Source of the DNA: Mangifera indica
Taxonomy: Eukaryota; Streptophyta; Magnoliopsida; Sapindales; Anacardiaceae
DNA length: 64,000 nucleotides
NCBI RefSeq assembly: GCF_011075055.1
Contig: NW_025401152.1
Coordinates: 1-64,000 of the forward strand
Direction: 5' to 3'
Part shown: one piece after another, positions 10,860-21,834 of the stretch
Position numbering within the stretch: the stretch's first letter is position 1
How the letters are laid out: each line of letters begins with the position of its first letter
The notes under the pieces: model-generated
What the model saw: only the letters and a program-made list of their open reading frames with translations
Database searches by the model: none
Told to the model about the DNA's origin: nothing
Made by a program: the position numbers and the translations under genes

Positions 10860-12781
10860 CCTTATATTGGGCTTCTATTTTTCCGAAACGCGTGTCTAAC
10901 TACAGTTTGAATTTCTCTACAAAAGTGTTCGGCTAGATTTTGTTCAACGTGGAAAAAAAAAAAGAATTTGTCTGTAGCAGACAATCTCTGTCTGTCATTA
11001 CTCATCCAATGTGGTAGTTAAAAAAAAAATCAACGACAATGCTTCGATACCTGCACCCGTTTACTGTTTATAATTTTATAATTTGAGCTTACTAATATTA
11101 CACTAATAAATATCTTATCACATCTAATATATACACTATACAAATAAAAAAATAATATATATTATAAAATATATTAATTTGAGATGATATAGAAGATATA
11201 TCATACAATATTATATATGTTATGAAAATAGATTAATATATATATTTTTTTAAAATATGATATTAAAAAAATGTATATGAAAAATTTTAAATTTTTAAAA
11301 GTGAGTGTAATATTTTCTAAAATTATGATACATTAACTAAATTATTTATTATTTTAATTTTTTAAAGTTATATTTTAAGATATGATTAAAAAAAAAGTTA
11401 CAATTACGTTTTTTTTTTTTTGGCTTTCATTTGAAGTTCAAGTAAGAGTAATACTAACTAATCAAAATTACGTGTATAATTATTAATTAATCATTAAGTA
11501 CTTAAATAAACCACTTCTAAACCAATTCATTAAACTGAAGAAAATAATAACCTGAATAAGCAAGCATCTGATTCTTAAAGAAGAATTGTCCAGTGGGATA
11601 GCTGGATAAGCGAAAATTGTGGAACCCTGATACTCTCCCAAGAGAAAGTATAGATTCAAGACCCGTTAATATCAGAAAAAGATAATACTTTTAAGGTATT
11701 TAATTTAATAATTATGATTTTAGTCATTACATTTAAAATTTTATCTGTTTCAATCTCAACGAAGTGGTTCAGATGGGTTATTTGGAAAAGGAAAAAAAAA
11801 AGTAGAAGACTTGTTTATTAAATTGAATTTATTGAATTCAATAAGACGAGTGCTATTCACGGCTTGAACTGATCCACACAGACCGTTCTTAATGTGTAAT
11901 CAATCTTAGAAGATGATTGACCCAAAAGCTGCAGTCTTTATCTGCATTTATTAAAGATTTATTATTGCTAAAAAATTTGTCAGAATTCGTTGTAACTTAT
12001 AAGCTGTCCGCTAATTCAAAGTCAATAAGCTTAGTCAAAATTTCTAACTATTTTATTTACCAATCAATTTCACATTATTGGATTATAGTTGCCCATATTC
12101 ATCTATTGGTCATATTGTGAAATCGAATTTGACGATGTTAAGTTGGAATTTTCATTTTTTTAAAATCAAAATTCTGTCCGTATTGATAACGAGTAGTGTA
12201 ATATGTGACCCGTTGAGAGAGAGATGCCCATAGTAGCTATAAGGATCAATTGATTTAGAGTAGCACTTTCTCGTTTTAAGTCACTTTTGAAAGATTTAAA
12301 ATTTTTCATATATCTTAATTACATTTTTTTAAAATAATGTATTAATTCATATCAGTAATATATATTATATTAATTTTATATATTTTATTATACGTATAAT
12401 TTTTTATCTATATTATATCTATTATATATTAAAAAATACAGATAACAACGATAAATTATGTGTAAATTAATCAAAGACATTGAGGACAAAGTCAGGCGAT
12501 TCCTTCAATCTCAAATGTTGTAGCATATATTTTTATTTCTGTCCTTGCCCGGCATAATAATTTATTTTGGGCACTTCCATGGATCCAAAATTCCAAGCTT
12601 GAGAGTCTATAAAACGGAAGATTCTCATACCGGTCAGACTTTGATGGATAAAAAATGTTGATTTTAAAATATAAAAGTAAAAGGGTGGATAGAGGGAACA
12701 GAAAGTCAAGAGAATTTGGTTATAAATTCCAACATTTGTGCTGTCACGATCGAGCCATCGTCCACGTTACGTTACCAACAT
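10860..12781. other. AT-rich spacer, no gene
   Basis: No coding signal is seen. About 11100-11400 and 12300-12450 are AT-rich repeats related to the sequence in intron 1 of the centrin gene (25470-25830), sharing stretches such as AAAATTATGAT followed by TTTTTTATTATTTT-like runs. About 11520-11650 is less AT-rich and unrecognised. Confidence 0.35.
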
Positions 12782-12790
12782 TATAAAGTG

Positions 12791-13300
12791 GCCAAATACC
12801 ATTTCCCACCCAAGTTTTAGCTTATACACAATACATGCATGATATTTTTAAAATTTGAATACTCATTAATTTTTATTAGATTTTTTTATAAATAGTAGGA
12901 GTAAAATATTTATTTTATCACTAAATTTTAAAATCTTAAAAATTTATATTATTTTTTTAGTTTAAAAAATTAATAATTATTTCTCATGATTAAACTTTAA
13001 AAAACTGTATTTCCTATTGAGTTGTTAGAGAGAGAGATGTTTGTCTGAAAAATTGAAACCTTAAAGGAGGGAATATAATTTTTTAAAATTTAATCATGAA
13101 GAAAAATTATTAATTTTTTAAACTAATAAGAGAAAATAATATAAATTTTTAAAGTTTAATAATAAAATAATAATTTTATTTTTATTTCAAATAAATTTTT
13201 TTAATATAAATTAATTTATAGACGAGAGTTTAAGTTTTTAAAATATTATAGATATATTTAGGTATGGACTAAAATCTGGGTGGGAAATAGTCCTTTGACC
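12791..13300. mobile_element. Foldback MULE-type MITE, 510 bp
   Basis: The left end is GCCAAATACCATTTCCCACC and the right end, reverse-complemented, is GGTCAAAGGACTATTTCCCA. It is flanked by TATAAAGTG (12782-12790) and TCTAAAGTG (13301-13309), an 8 of 9 match. The two halves are inverted copies of each other: 12960-13015 pairs with 13075-13140 around a short centre, so the element is close to one long hairpin. It has no coding capacity. Confidence 0.8.
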
Positions 13301-13309
13301 TCTAAAGTG

Positions 13310-15894
13310 CAATAAAAACGGACAACATCTGTACCGCAACTATGAGCTCTTTTTTAACCACCCTTGGACGGTCTGATATAAGCTTTTGGAAAATAGGCTG
13401 CAGGAGAGAGACCATTCACGAGTTCCACAGGGTTTGATAGAATAGACAACACCTTTATTCAAAAATCACTGCGGAAATTTTCGTCTAATCTGCAGAAGCA
13501 AGTGTTTACACGTTTCTTTGATAATGCTGTAGTAAAAGACATGGCAGTTGTCCGCAAGGAGAACTTTAGCGGAAAAGAAAGAAAATTCCGTAAGAATATG
13601 AGTTCTAGAAGGGTGAGACGGAATACCCTATTTTTTGTCTCCAGAGGGATTGTTAATTTTTGTCCTCGGCTTGTTTCTGTTACGAGGATGACAATAATTA
13701 TCCGTCTTCTACTAATTTGAAGAAATTCTTTTCTTGTTTTCGTATCTTTTAAACATAATATAAATATATTAAAATTAAAATCAATTCTCAATTTCAAATA
13801 TTACAAATAATATATGTTAATTACGATAATATATACAACAAAAAATAAAAATAAATTAAAAAAATTATAAATGAACTAAAATTATAAAAATACGTTAGTA
13901 TTTATAAAAAAATATAATAATATAAAGGGGCAAAAACGGAGCACGCTAGAGAGGGAATATATGTATCTCCGTCCTCGATTGTAAAAATATTTTTTGTCTC
14001 TATTATTATTTCAATTTCTATTAGAAATTTTCTATCTTTTAGGATCAGGGCAGGGTGGAGACTTTAAATTTAGATTGAAATTAATATCTCTATCCATAAA
14101 AAAAGTACTAAGATTAAATTATTGACTTACTTAATATAATAATTATAAAGCTAGTTATTAAAGTTAAAATTTTACTTATTTAATATGATTATTCAATCTC
14201 AAAAAAAAAAAGTCCGAGTTAAATAAAGTTTCTTTATAAAAAAAAAAAAGGCATGACAGTCACAATGGAATTTTACTTCTTTACAACCAACCTCATAGGT
14301 ATTACACTTGTTAATGTGAGGAAAATATTATAATTTGATTTTCAACTTGTAGTTAATGTGATCATATCAGAGCAGTTTTATGAAAACTGAGTCTTTGGAC
14401 AGATTTTTTAACAAAGTGTACACTAATAATCAATGATATGTAAAAATTGGTATTTATTCCACTTTAATTATGTGCTAATGGGTGGAAATGAAAATAAAAA
14501 AAGTTATTTGTAACCCCACACACTTTTAAATATATAATTGATGTTATAGTTTCAAAATTCAGATCAGATCTACTGATTAAATCGTCAATCGTTAACCAAT
14601 CTAATTTAGATTTATATAAAACTGAGTTTGATTCAATCAACGTAAAAGTTTATTTTTGTTTAAAAGATCCATTGTGAAAACTTAAACTTAAAGGTTTAAT
14701 TATTATATTTGAATATATATATCATTAAACTAGGTATATTTTAATATTACATAAGTCAAATTATATAATTACTAATACATTAAACAAAATTTTTTTAAAT
14801 ATTATGTTTGAATAATTAATCGGTTTAACCACCGATTAATCAATTTAACCAAAGGTTGGACTAGAGAGTCCTCTCCATTGAATCGATGTTTGATCCGATT
14901 TTAAAAATATTGATTGATGTGTCATCATATAATTAAATAATTTCAGATTAAAAATAAAATAATATCAAATTATATGATGATATATCAACTATACACTCGA
15001 TTGTGTATTTAAAAGTGTTTACACGTCGCATTGTTCCATTTGTTAATGTTTAAGGATTAAGTTCCATAATTAATCTATGTATACACACTTTTAATATATA
15101 ATTTGTATCCATAGAATGACATCTCATCATGTGATTAAATAATTTTAAATTACAAATAAAATAATACTCATATTATCTGCGTATCTAAATTTTATATATA
15201 TATATATATAAAATATTATTTTTCAGTTCCAATCCTTTCATCCTTGGTTGACTATGTAAAAAATTAGGAGTGTTTCCGGTTAACCCAAATAATCGATAGA
15301 ATGTCTAAATAAATGAATTTCGATGTGATTGATTGTGTTAATATTTTATTAACTAAAATTAAAAATTATCCTAAAAATAAATTAATTGAAATATTATATG
15401 TATAAATTATTATTATTATATTGAATAAAATTAACAAAAATATGAATAATTATTTTATCTTAAAAGTTTAACCATGATAAATTTATAATACAATTTAGAT
15501 TATTATAATAAAATTTTATCTTAAAAGATATACAGTAAATGATTTGATATAATAAAATAATTTTAAATATTTAATTTTATATAAATAAAAAAATATATGT
15601 TTGAGTTCATCTCGATTTAAATGGGCTGGAACAAACCTTGACTGCGGCAACAACCAGACAAATGGTAAACTGTATAGATTGCAGATAAGGTCCAAAATAG
15701 ACAAATTGGAGAAAAAGCAATAATTAATAGCGATGAAAGGAAGCAAATAGTGATGGTATGTGTTAGGTGAGAAATCAAAGAGAAAAAGGATGAGCCTCCA
15801 TCTTTTTAACTTACCACCTAGCTAAGCTTCCTTGAATTTCCACTGCTTTCTTTCTTCCTTGTCTCTGGAAAAACATTGAAACCCACGCGTATTA
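13310..15894. other. Spacer with decayed dispersed repeats, no gene
   Basis: The interval 13580-14090 contains facing fragments of a repeat with GTCCTCGG / CTCCGTCCTCG motifs, a decayed dispersed element. About 14930-15010 and 15060-15200 hold MITE-core remnants (CATCATGTGATTAAATAATT). About 15590-15900 is more complex but has no long frame. A TA microsatellite lies at about 15193-15213. Confidence 0.35.
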
Positions 15895-15903
15895 TATTAA
15901 AAA

Positions 15904-16666
15904 GGCCAAATAACTATTTCCCACCCAAGTTTAAGTGCGATCGACAAATACACCTGTGTGGTCTGAAAAATTGAAAATTTCACCCATCCATTAAAAATCT
16001 CAATTAAAATTAAGGGTAAAATTACCTTTTAACCAAAAAACTAAAGTTTTATTTCTTTGGCCCTCTCACTTAAAAATCTCACAATTCAACCCCCATCTGA
16101 AGTTTGAACAATCAAAATTCCCCCCTAGGGTTTGCAAAACAAGGTTGGAATCTTTGGAGATGACCATCTCTGGTGGCGTTGGCTCTCCCTCCTAGCTCAA
16201 CTCTCTTTGCTGACCACTTTCCAGCCACCGGTGTAGGCTATTTCCTTTGACGAAGACAAAATCGTCCTCGTTCGAGATAAAAACAATCCACGAAATCGAT
16301 TTCGTCTTCGTTAAAGGATATAGTCTACGCTGGTGGTTGTGAAGTGATTGACAGAGAGAGTTGAACCCGGATAGAGAGCCAACGCCATCGGAGATAACCA
16401 TCTCCGATGATTCTGACCTTGATTTGCAAACCCTAGGAGAAAATTTTTAATTTTTCAAACTTTAGGTGGGGGTTGAATTGTGATTTTCAAGTTGAGGGGG
16501 GGGGGGAATATAACAAAACTTTATATATTTTTTTATTAAATAATAATTTTATCTCTAAGCATAATTGTGATTTTTAACGGATAGATAAGATTTTAGATTT
16601 TTTAAACTTTATTAGTATGTCTTGAGAATAACACTTAAACTTGGGGGGTGAAATAGCGCTTTGACC
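15904..16666. mobile_element. Foldback MULE-type element, 763 bp, with long hairpin
   Basis: The ends are GGCCAAATAACTATTTCCCA and (reverse complement) GGTCAAAGCGCTATTTCACC. The flanking target duplication is a perfect 9-mer, TATTAAAAA (15895-15903 and 16667-16675). The interior consists of two long inverted arms, 16087-16272 and 16298-16474. By eye they are about four-fifths identical, with only about 25 bases between them. The arms are less AT-rich than the surroundings and contain no intact gene, though they could be captured gene sequence. It ends about 1 kb upstream of the HSFB1 start codon. Confidence 0.85.
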
Positions 16667-17034
16667 TATTAAAAATATCTTTTGGAAATACAATGGAAAC
16701 TTCCTCCAAGAAAAACTTCCACCATTTTACAATAAAAAAATAGCAAATAAAATTCCAACCTTGCTTTTCTCTCCTCTTATCTCGACCTTTATTAGCTTTG
16801 AAACTTGAAAAGAAGACTAAAGTGGGTTTTTAAAAACCCTATTCAAACTGACCTGTAGAGCAAATCGAGCTTTAAATACAGTGATGATATTTATTTATTA
16901 GATTATATATATCAAAAAATTAATTTTAAAATGTTATTAAAAAAGACTTAAATTTATAATTTGGTTGAACGTAGGCTGAGACTAAAGTGGGGTCGTTTGT
17001 TTATTTCTCCCTTGTTTTATTATTTTTGTTATGT

Positions 17035-17052
17035 TTCTCAAAATTTCCAGAA
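17035..17052 (+). promoter_or_regulatory. Heat-shock element upstream of HSFB1
   Basis: There are four alternating 5-bp modules, TTC-TC-AAA-AT-TTC-CA-GAA, with one mismatch in the second (AAA for GAA). The site lies 24 bp before a TATA-like TTTTATAG (17076-17083) and about 80 bp before the first upstream ATG. Heat-shock factors bind such alternating modules, and class B genes are known heat-shock targets. Confidence 0.65.
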
Positions 17053-17075
17053 CCAACATCGCTTTCTTCTCTTCC

Positions 17076-17083
17076 TTTTATAG
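17076..17083 (+). promoter_or_regulatory. TATA-like box of HSFB1
   Basis: TTTTATAG lies between the heat-shock element and the uORF-bearing leader. If transcription starts about 30 bp downstream, the leader is about 330 bases and includes both uORFs. Confidence 0.4.
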
Positions 17084-17133
17084 TTGTCTCGTACAAGAAA
17101 TAATAAAGAGAAAGCTATTTTTGTGAGAAAGTT

Positions 17134-17205
17134 ATGGTCTTGGCCCTGTATAAACCAGGCTCATCCGAAAAACTTTTTCCGGTGATTGCTCATGGCGGAA
17201 GGTAG
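17134..17205 (+). CDS. HSFB1 uORF1 (23 residues)
   Basis: This is the first ATG in the predicted leader; it encodes 23 residues ending in TAG. It overlaps the start of uORF2 by 14 bases in another frame, so ribosomes that translate it fully pass the uORF2 start. Arabidopsis TBF1/HSFB1 also has two uORFs, so the arrangement is conserved even if this peptide is not recognised. Confidence 0.55.
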   Translation: MVLALYKPGSSEKLFPVIAHGGR

Positions 17206-17323
17206 GAGCAACCGCCTCACTAATCTCGTTCTCTCTAGGATTTTCCTTTCTGGGTTTTACTGTTGGGACTGGGAATTCTTGACTGCTCTCTTGCTCTTTA
17301 GTTCTTATTCTTCTTCCATCTAA
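17192..17323 (+). CDS. HSFB1 uORF2, conserved leader peptide
   Basis: The uORF encodes 43 residues with stop TAA at 17321-17323, 115 bases before the HSFB1 ATG. Residues 16-37 contain RIFLSGFYCWDWEFL followed by TALLLFSS. This is the hallmark of the conserved-peptide uORF known from the TBF1/HSFB1 leader of Arabidopsis and other plants. That uORF represses translation of the main ORF and is relieved during immune induction. I recognise the motif from family knowledge; the sequence itself shows an ATG, an open frame and the intact motif. It is too short to be found by normal gene calling. Confidence 0.9.
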   Translation: MAEGRSNRLTNLVLSRIFLSGFYCWDWEFLTALLLFSSYSSSI

Positions 17324-17438
17324 ACAAAAATACCCCATACGTAGGTTGTTGTTTTCAGTTGAAAATTTTTTCTTTAGGTTTTGCTTTTGGCTTGATCTTC
17401 TTGGGGGTTGTTGAAGGGTAAATCGGGGATTGAAAAAT

Positions 17439-19091
17439 ATGGCGCACAGGTCGGTGCCGGCGCCGTTTCTGTTGAAGACGTATCAGTTGGTGGATGATCC
17501 CACGACGGACGATGTGATCTCGTGGAATGAAAGTGGCAACACCTTCGTCGTCTGGAAAACTGCTGATTTTGCAAGGGATTTGCTTCCTAATTACTTCAAG
17601 CACAACAATTTCTCTAGCTTTGTTCGCCAACTCAATACCTATGTAAGTTACATCTACCATTTCCTCCAAATTTTTTTGGAAAAAAATTCAATAAAATTGC
17701 GTGCTCCTTTTTAGTACATAATTCTTATATAAACGTCGGAATATCATATAGATAAATGTAATTTTTTCTTATTTTTTAGGTAAAAATTTTATATAAAATT
17801 ATGTTTATACTTTTTGAACTAATAATTATATAATTTAGGTAGGTAAATGATTGTGTTATTTTATGAATATATAAGTTTAAAATAAAAATAAAAAAATATT
17901 TAATTTTAATTATATATAATATTAATTATTTTAAATATATATTTTATATAAAAATAATATATTATTATATAATTAAATAATTTTAAATTTTGGAAGTTAT
18001 CATAGTTAATCTAATGATGATAAATTAAAAAAAATTGCAAAGGCATGGATAATAAAATTGCGATTTTCAGTACAGTAAAATACACTTCTATTTCTTGGTA
18101 TAGCTTGTGGTCAAATTTTGGGTGAGGGGTAAAATAGTAATTTAAAATATAAAACAAATTAATTTCTTTCTGGGGAATAAAATCCGATCCGCGTGTAATT
18201 CTTTCTTTTTTGATTGAGAGCATGGAATCTCAGAGTTCTTCTCTTCCTCTCCATTCTTTTTCCTGTAACGGTTTCCGCCATACAGCTCTTATCTATATTC
18301 ACCATTTTCTTTACATTTCATTGGAGCTTTAAACCTTTTTAAACGTAATCAACTTGATATTCTTCTTCTTCTTTTTTTTTTTTTTTCTGATTAATGAATA
18401 TTAATTGTATGAACCTTTGAAATATTGTCATATTCCAAATAGTAAATTTTCGATTTTACCGGTTGAATTTTTATAGGGATTTCGAAAAATTGTTGTGGAC
18501 AAATGGGAATTCGCCAACGATAATTTCCGGCGAGGGCAGAAAGAGCTGCTAACGGAAATCCATCGCCGGAAAACGGCGCCACCACCAGCGACACAAACTG
18601 CGGGGAAAGGAGCTGCTGCGAAGGCCAATTCGGGGTCAAATTCTGGCGAGGATCTGGGGTCGACGTCAACTTCATCTTCGGATTCGAAGAGCCCGGGATC
18701 GGGATCGATTGACACCGCGAAGGTCGCCGATCTTACTGATGAGAACGCGAAGCTGAAAAAGGACAACGAGATGCTGAGCACGGAGCTAGCGCAGGCGAAG
18801 AAGCAGTGCGACGAGCTGATAGGGTTTTTGACAAAATGTGTTAAAGTGGGGCCTGATCAGATCAATCGCATCATCCGGCAAGGAAGCTGTGGGTCCACCT
18901 GTGATGGAGGATTCGTAAGTGATGATGATGAAGAAAGTTGTGGAAAGTTGAAGCTATTTGGGGTTTGGTTAAAAGGCGATGGAAAGAAGCGTGGTCGTGA
19001 GGAGGGTAGTATTGCCTGTGCTGGGTCACATGACATGAAGAACGTGGAGCTTCATGCGCCGTTCATGAAGAGCAGCAAAGTTTGTAACTGA
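17439..19091 (+). CDS. HSFB1: Class B heat-shock transcription factor HSFB1
   Basis: Exon 1 is 17439-17642 and exon 2 is 18477-19091. The 834-bp phase-0 intron (GTAAGT..TATAG) interrupts the DNA-binding domain after RQLNTY, the usual position for plant HSFs. The product is 272 residues. The winged-helix DNA-binding domain is residues 5-100, with [35 protein letters not shown] and [12 protein letters not shown] heptad-repeat HR-A/B coiled coil lies at 146-191, without the insertion of class A. The class B repressor motif KLFGVWLKG is at 227-235, followed by a basic nuclear signal KKRGRE. The C-terminus [12 protein letters not shown] is typical of HSFB1. It lacks the AHA activation motif, so it probably acts as a nuclear repressor or co-regulator of heat and defence genes. 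The ATG at 17439 gives the canonical N-terminus; a TTG three codons earlier is not a plant start. Confidence 0.96.
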
Positions 19092-20208
19092 CCAATCGAT
19101 CAATCAGGACGATTGAAAAAATGCGGTGCGTAGTGTAAGGATTGTGCGCGTCTCTGCAGGTGATTTACTATGGAAGAAAAGGAAACATCTTATTAAAAGT
19201 TTGTTTAGATGCCTTGTAATATTGTTTTTTTTTTTTTTTAAATTTTATGGGTGCAAGAAATTTAGGTAAGTGGAGATCAAAGGCAAATGGATCTCTACGA
19301 AGGGGAGTCCACCCTTATTAAATGGATAACGTTAGAAAATATGCACGTGTAGGATTTGCTTCCAATAATATAAACGATACTGTATGATTGTTACCTTTTA
19401 AACCAAATACTTTAATGCTTTACACATTATAATGGATCTTTGATGAAGATGAAAGGAGAGAGAAGGGAAAAAGACCAATAAGGGAGAAGAAGAGATATAG
19501 GAAAGTTGGTCAACAATTGGAAAAGAGATGATCGTGAGAGAGAAGGAGAAAAAACAGTTATTTTTAAAATTTTAGATAAAAGATTATTAGATTTTTAAAT
19601 TAAGAAAAAAAATATGGTAAAATTTTAATTATTTTCAAATATTTTTTATTAAATAATAATTTTATTTTTAACTCTAATTAAAAATGTTAACAAAATAATA
19701 TATTTTTACATTTTTTAAATTTTAGATATGAAAATTTGAGAATATACTAAACAGAATAAGTTTGTTGACCACTTAGAAATCATCAAACTTATTGGACATT
19801 AAAGGGGAAAGCTTCATTTTCCTTTGCCTTTATCACAAAAATGTAATCTTTCCTTACAGATATTTTTTTTTCTTTTAAAATTTTAATTATGGTAAAACCC
19901 TTTTTTGTTTATTTTTTTTAATTATTATGAGCAACACTGGATTTTGGAAATACTAGTCTAAATCACGTGTGAACTAATTAGGAACAAAATATTATTTATT
20001 TTGGTCTTTTTACTAATTTTCTTGGGAAAATGATTTTTCTCCAAGAGTGTGAAAATTCGGTCTTTCATGAAACCTTGGGTAGGAGATGGGGATTTGGCCA
20101 TAAAACATTAAGACCACACCGAACAGTTTTAACACGTCCAAAGACTAAAAGAATAGAAAACGCGGCGTTTTGAGTTGTGCGTCGTGCTGTCAAATAAACT
20201 GGACACTG
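19092..20208. other. Spacer between HSFB1 and RCCR
   Basis: The first about 150 bases should be the HSFB1 3' UTR. About 19440-19760 looks like a decayed half of the foldback MULE-type family: a purine-rich AGGAGAGAGAAGG stretch, then TTATTAAATAATAATTTTAT also seen in other members. The last about 180 bases, less AT-rich, are the likely RCCR promoter and leader. No gene was found. Confidence 0.4.
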
Positions 20209-21806
20209 ATGAGCAGGACAAGACTCAGAAGGAAACGTATGGCTGTAAACATATGCCACTCTTTACCTTCTCAGCTTTGTTCTTCCATTTCTACTCGTAG
20301 AGTTTTAGCTCCAAAGTCCTCAAAGGCTCTCATAACTTGCTCAGCCAAACCACTATCCTCTCACATGGAATCACGAGGAAAGTTTCTGGAATTCCCTTAC
20401 GTTTCTGCGCCGATCAGAACTCTCATGATTGATCTCGTATCGACGGTCGAAAATCGCCTTGGCTCGCAGCTGCTTCCTTGCACTCTACCACCTAATGTAC
20501 AGTATTACGAGAACCAGAGTGGTAACGCCCAAGCCTCTATGCACATCAGATCAGGCCTCGACTCCTCTTCGGTAAATTCTGTTTCTACTGTTTGTTCAAA
20601 ATCCCCTTGGTTACATGATACATAAGAAATTTATCACATATTATGTTAATCGTCACAATTGATCGTTTTTCTCACAAGTTAGAAGGCTTTTCTAAGAATC
20701 AAGCTGAGATTTTGTAAAAATATCTCCACATTTGGAAATTGTTATTTAGCTTGATTTATTTTGAGCTTGAGTTTTGTGTTTCATCATTCACTTCTTTTAT
20801 TTCCCCTTTTTGATATTGAATATGGGTTGAATGTGTTTGGAGTAATATATGGTGTTGGTAGCTCAACTCTTTTCAAATTAATTTTTTATGCTGGCTTTGG
20901 AGTTTCAGCTGAACTCCCCTCTATGTTCCTGTGATTGCTTTGGTGGTAGTTTAATTGAGGAAAGAATGTACTCTAAATTGGTTGCCAAAATGAAAGTAAG
21001 AAATCAAGGTCAATTGGCTGGATTAATTAGACTTAACTTCTTTCAGAGAATTGAACTGGAACCAGTAATTTTGCCATATTGATACCAAAAATATTAAGGC
21101 CAAAATTGTTTGTTGGGTTCTGATTGCAAGTTGAAACTTGTATGATGCGGTTTCTGGGTCTAAATTTTAGCATAATTTACTTGTATGTCAGATTGATTTC
21201 ATTCTGGGAAGTTGGATACACTGTGAGTTGCCAACAGGAGCATTGAACATATCAAGCCTTTCAACCTATTTAAACTCTTCTACTGATGCGCCAAATTTCT
21301 TAATTGAGCTTATACAGAGTAGCCCTACATCTTTAGTCCTCATCCTTGATTTGCCCCCTCGAAAGGATCTTGTTCTAGACCCGGACTACCTTCACACCTT
21401 CTATGAAAGCACAAAGCTGGACACATATCGACAAATGCTTGAGAAAGTCCCTGAGGTTAGACCATACTACTCACCAACACTCTACATACGCTGTGCTGTC
21501 TCTCCAACAGCAGTTATGGTGCGCATAGAAACAGAGTCAGAAGAATCAGCACGCATTGAGGAAATTGTAACAAGTTATGTGGATCCTATTGCTAAGGAAC
21601 TGCTGGGAATATGGTTGAATCAGTGTGCTTGTGGTGAAAGAGAAGTTGGGGAGACAGAGAGAGCTTATTTGGAAGAGAGGGATAGGGTAAATAGGAGCAA
21701 GACCATTGAGATTGATCTGGTGTCAAGCTTCCCAAGGTTATTTGGGCAAGAAGTAGCAGATCGGGTAGTAGGAGAACTACGGAAGGTTTATAATATAGGC
21801 ACATGA
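20209..21806 (+). CDS. ACD2: Red chlorophyll catabolite reductase (RCCR/ACD2)
   Basis: Exon 1 is 20209-20571 and exon 2 is 21192-21806, with a 620-bp phase-0 GT..AG intron; 325 residues. RCCR reduces red chlorophyll catabolite to primary fluorescent catabolite in the chloroplast during chlorophyll breakdown, using ferredoxin; loss causes spreading cell death. Evidence: FLEFPYVSAPIRTLMIDLVS, ENRLGSQLLPCTLPPNVQYY and the HIRSG segment in exon 1, then IDFILGSWIHC, YLNSSTDAPNFLIELIQSSP, LDLPPRKDLVLDPDYLHTFY and AVSPTA in exon 2. The N-terminus is Ser/Arg-rich and lacks acidic residues, as in a chloroplast transit peptide. ATG 20209 is the first in frame; ATG 20239 (315 residues) is equally plausible and starts with a more typical MAVN. 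The length fits the family (about 320). Confidence 0.95.
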
Positions 21807-21834
21807 GGTGCCTAGGAGAACTACGGAAGGTTTA
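21769..21834 (+). repeat. 22-bp direct repeat spanning the RCCR stop, with hairpin
   Basis: TAGGAGAACTACGGAAGGTT plus TA occurs at 21769-21790 in the last coding codons and again perfectly at 21813-21834 in the 3' UTR, 44 bases apart. Between them AGGCAC (21797-21802) and GTGCCT (21808-21813) form a 6-bp stem that places the TGA stop in or next to its loop. It looks like a local duplication at the gene end. Confidence 0.8.

Noticed and set aside
13397..13720. A 107-codon open frame after the foldback element
   Set aside because: The only ATG leaves 59 residues, the end runs into a dispersed repeat, and no family motif is seen.
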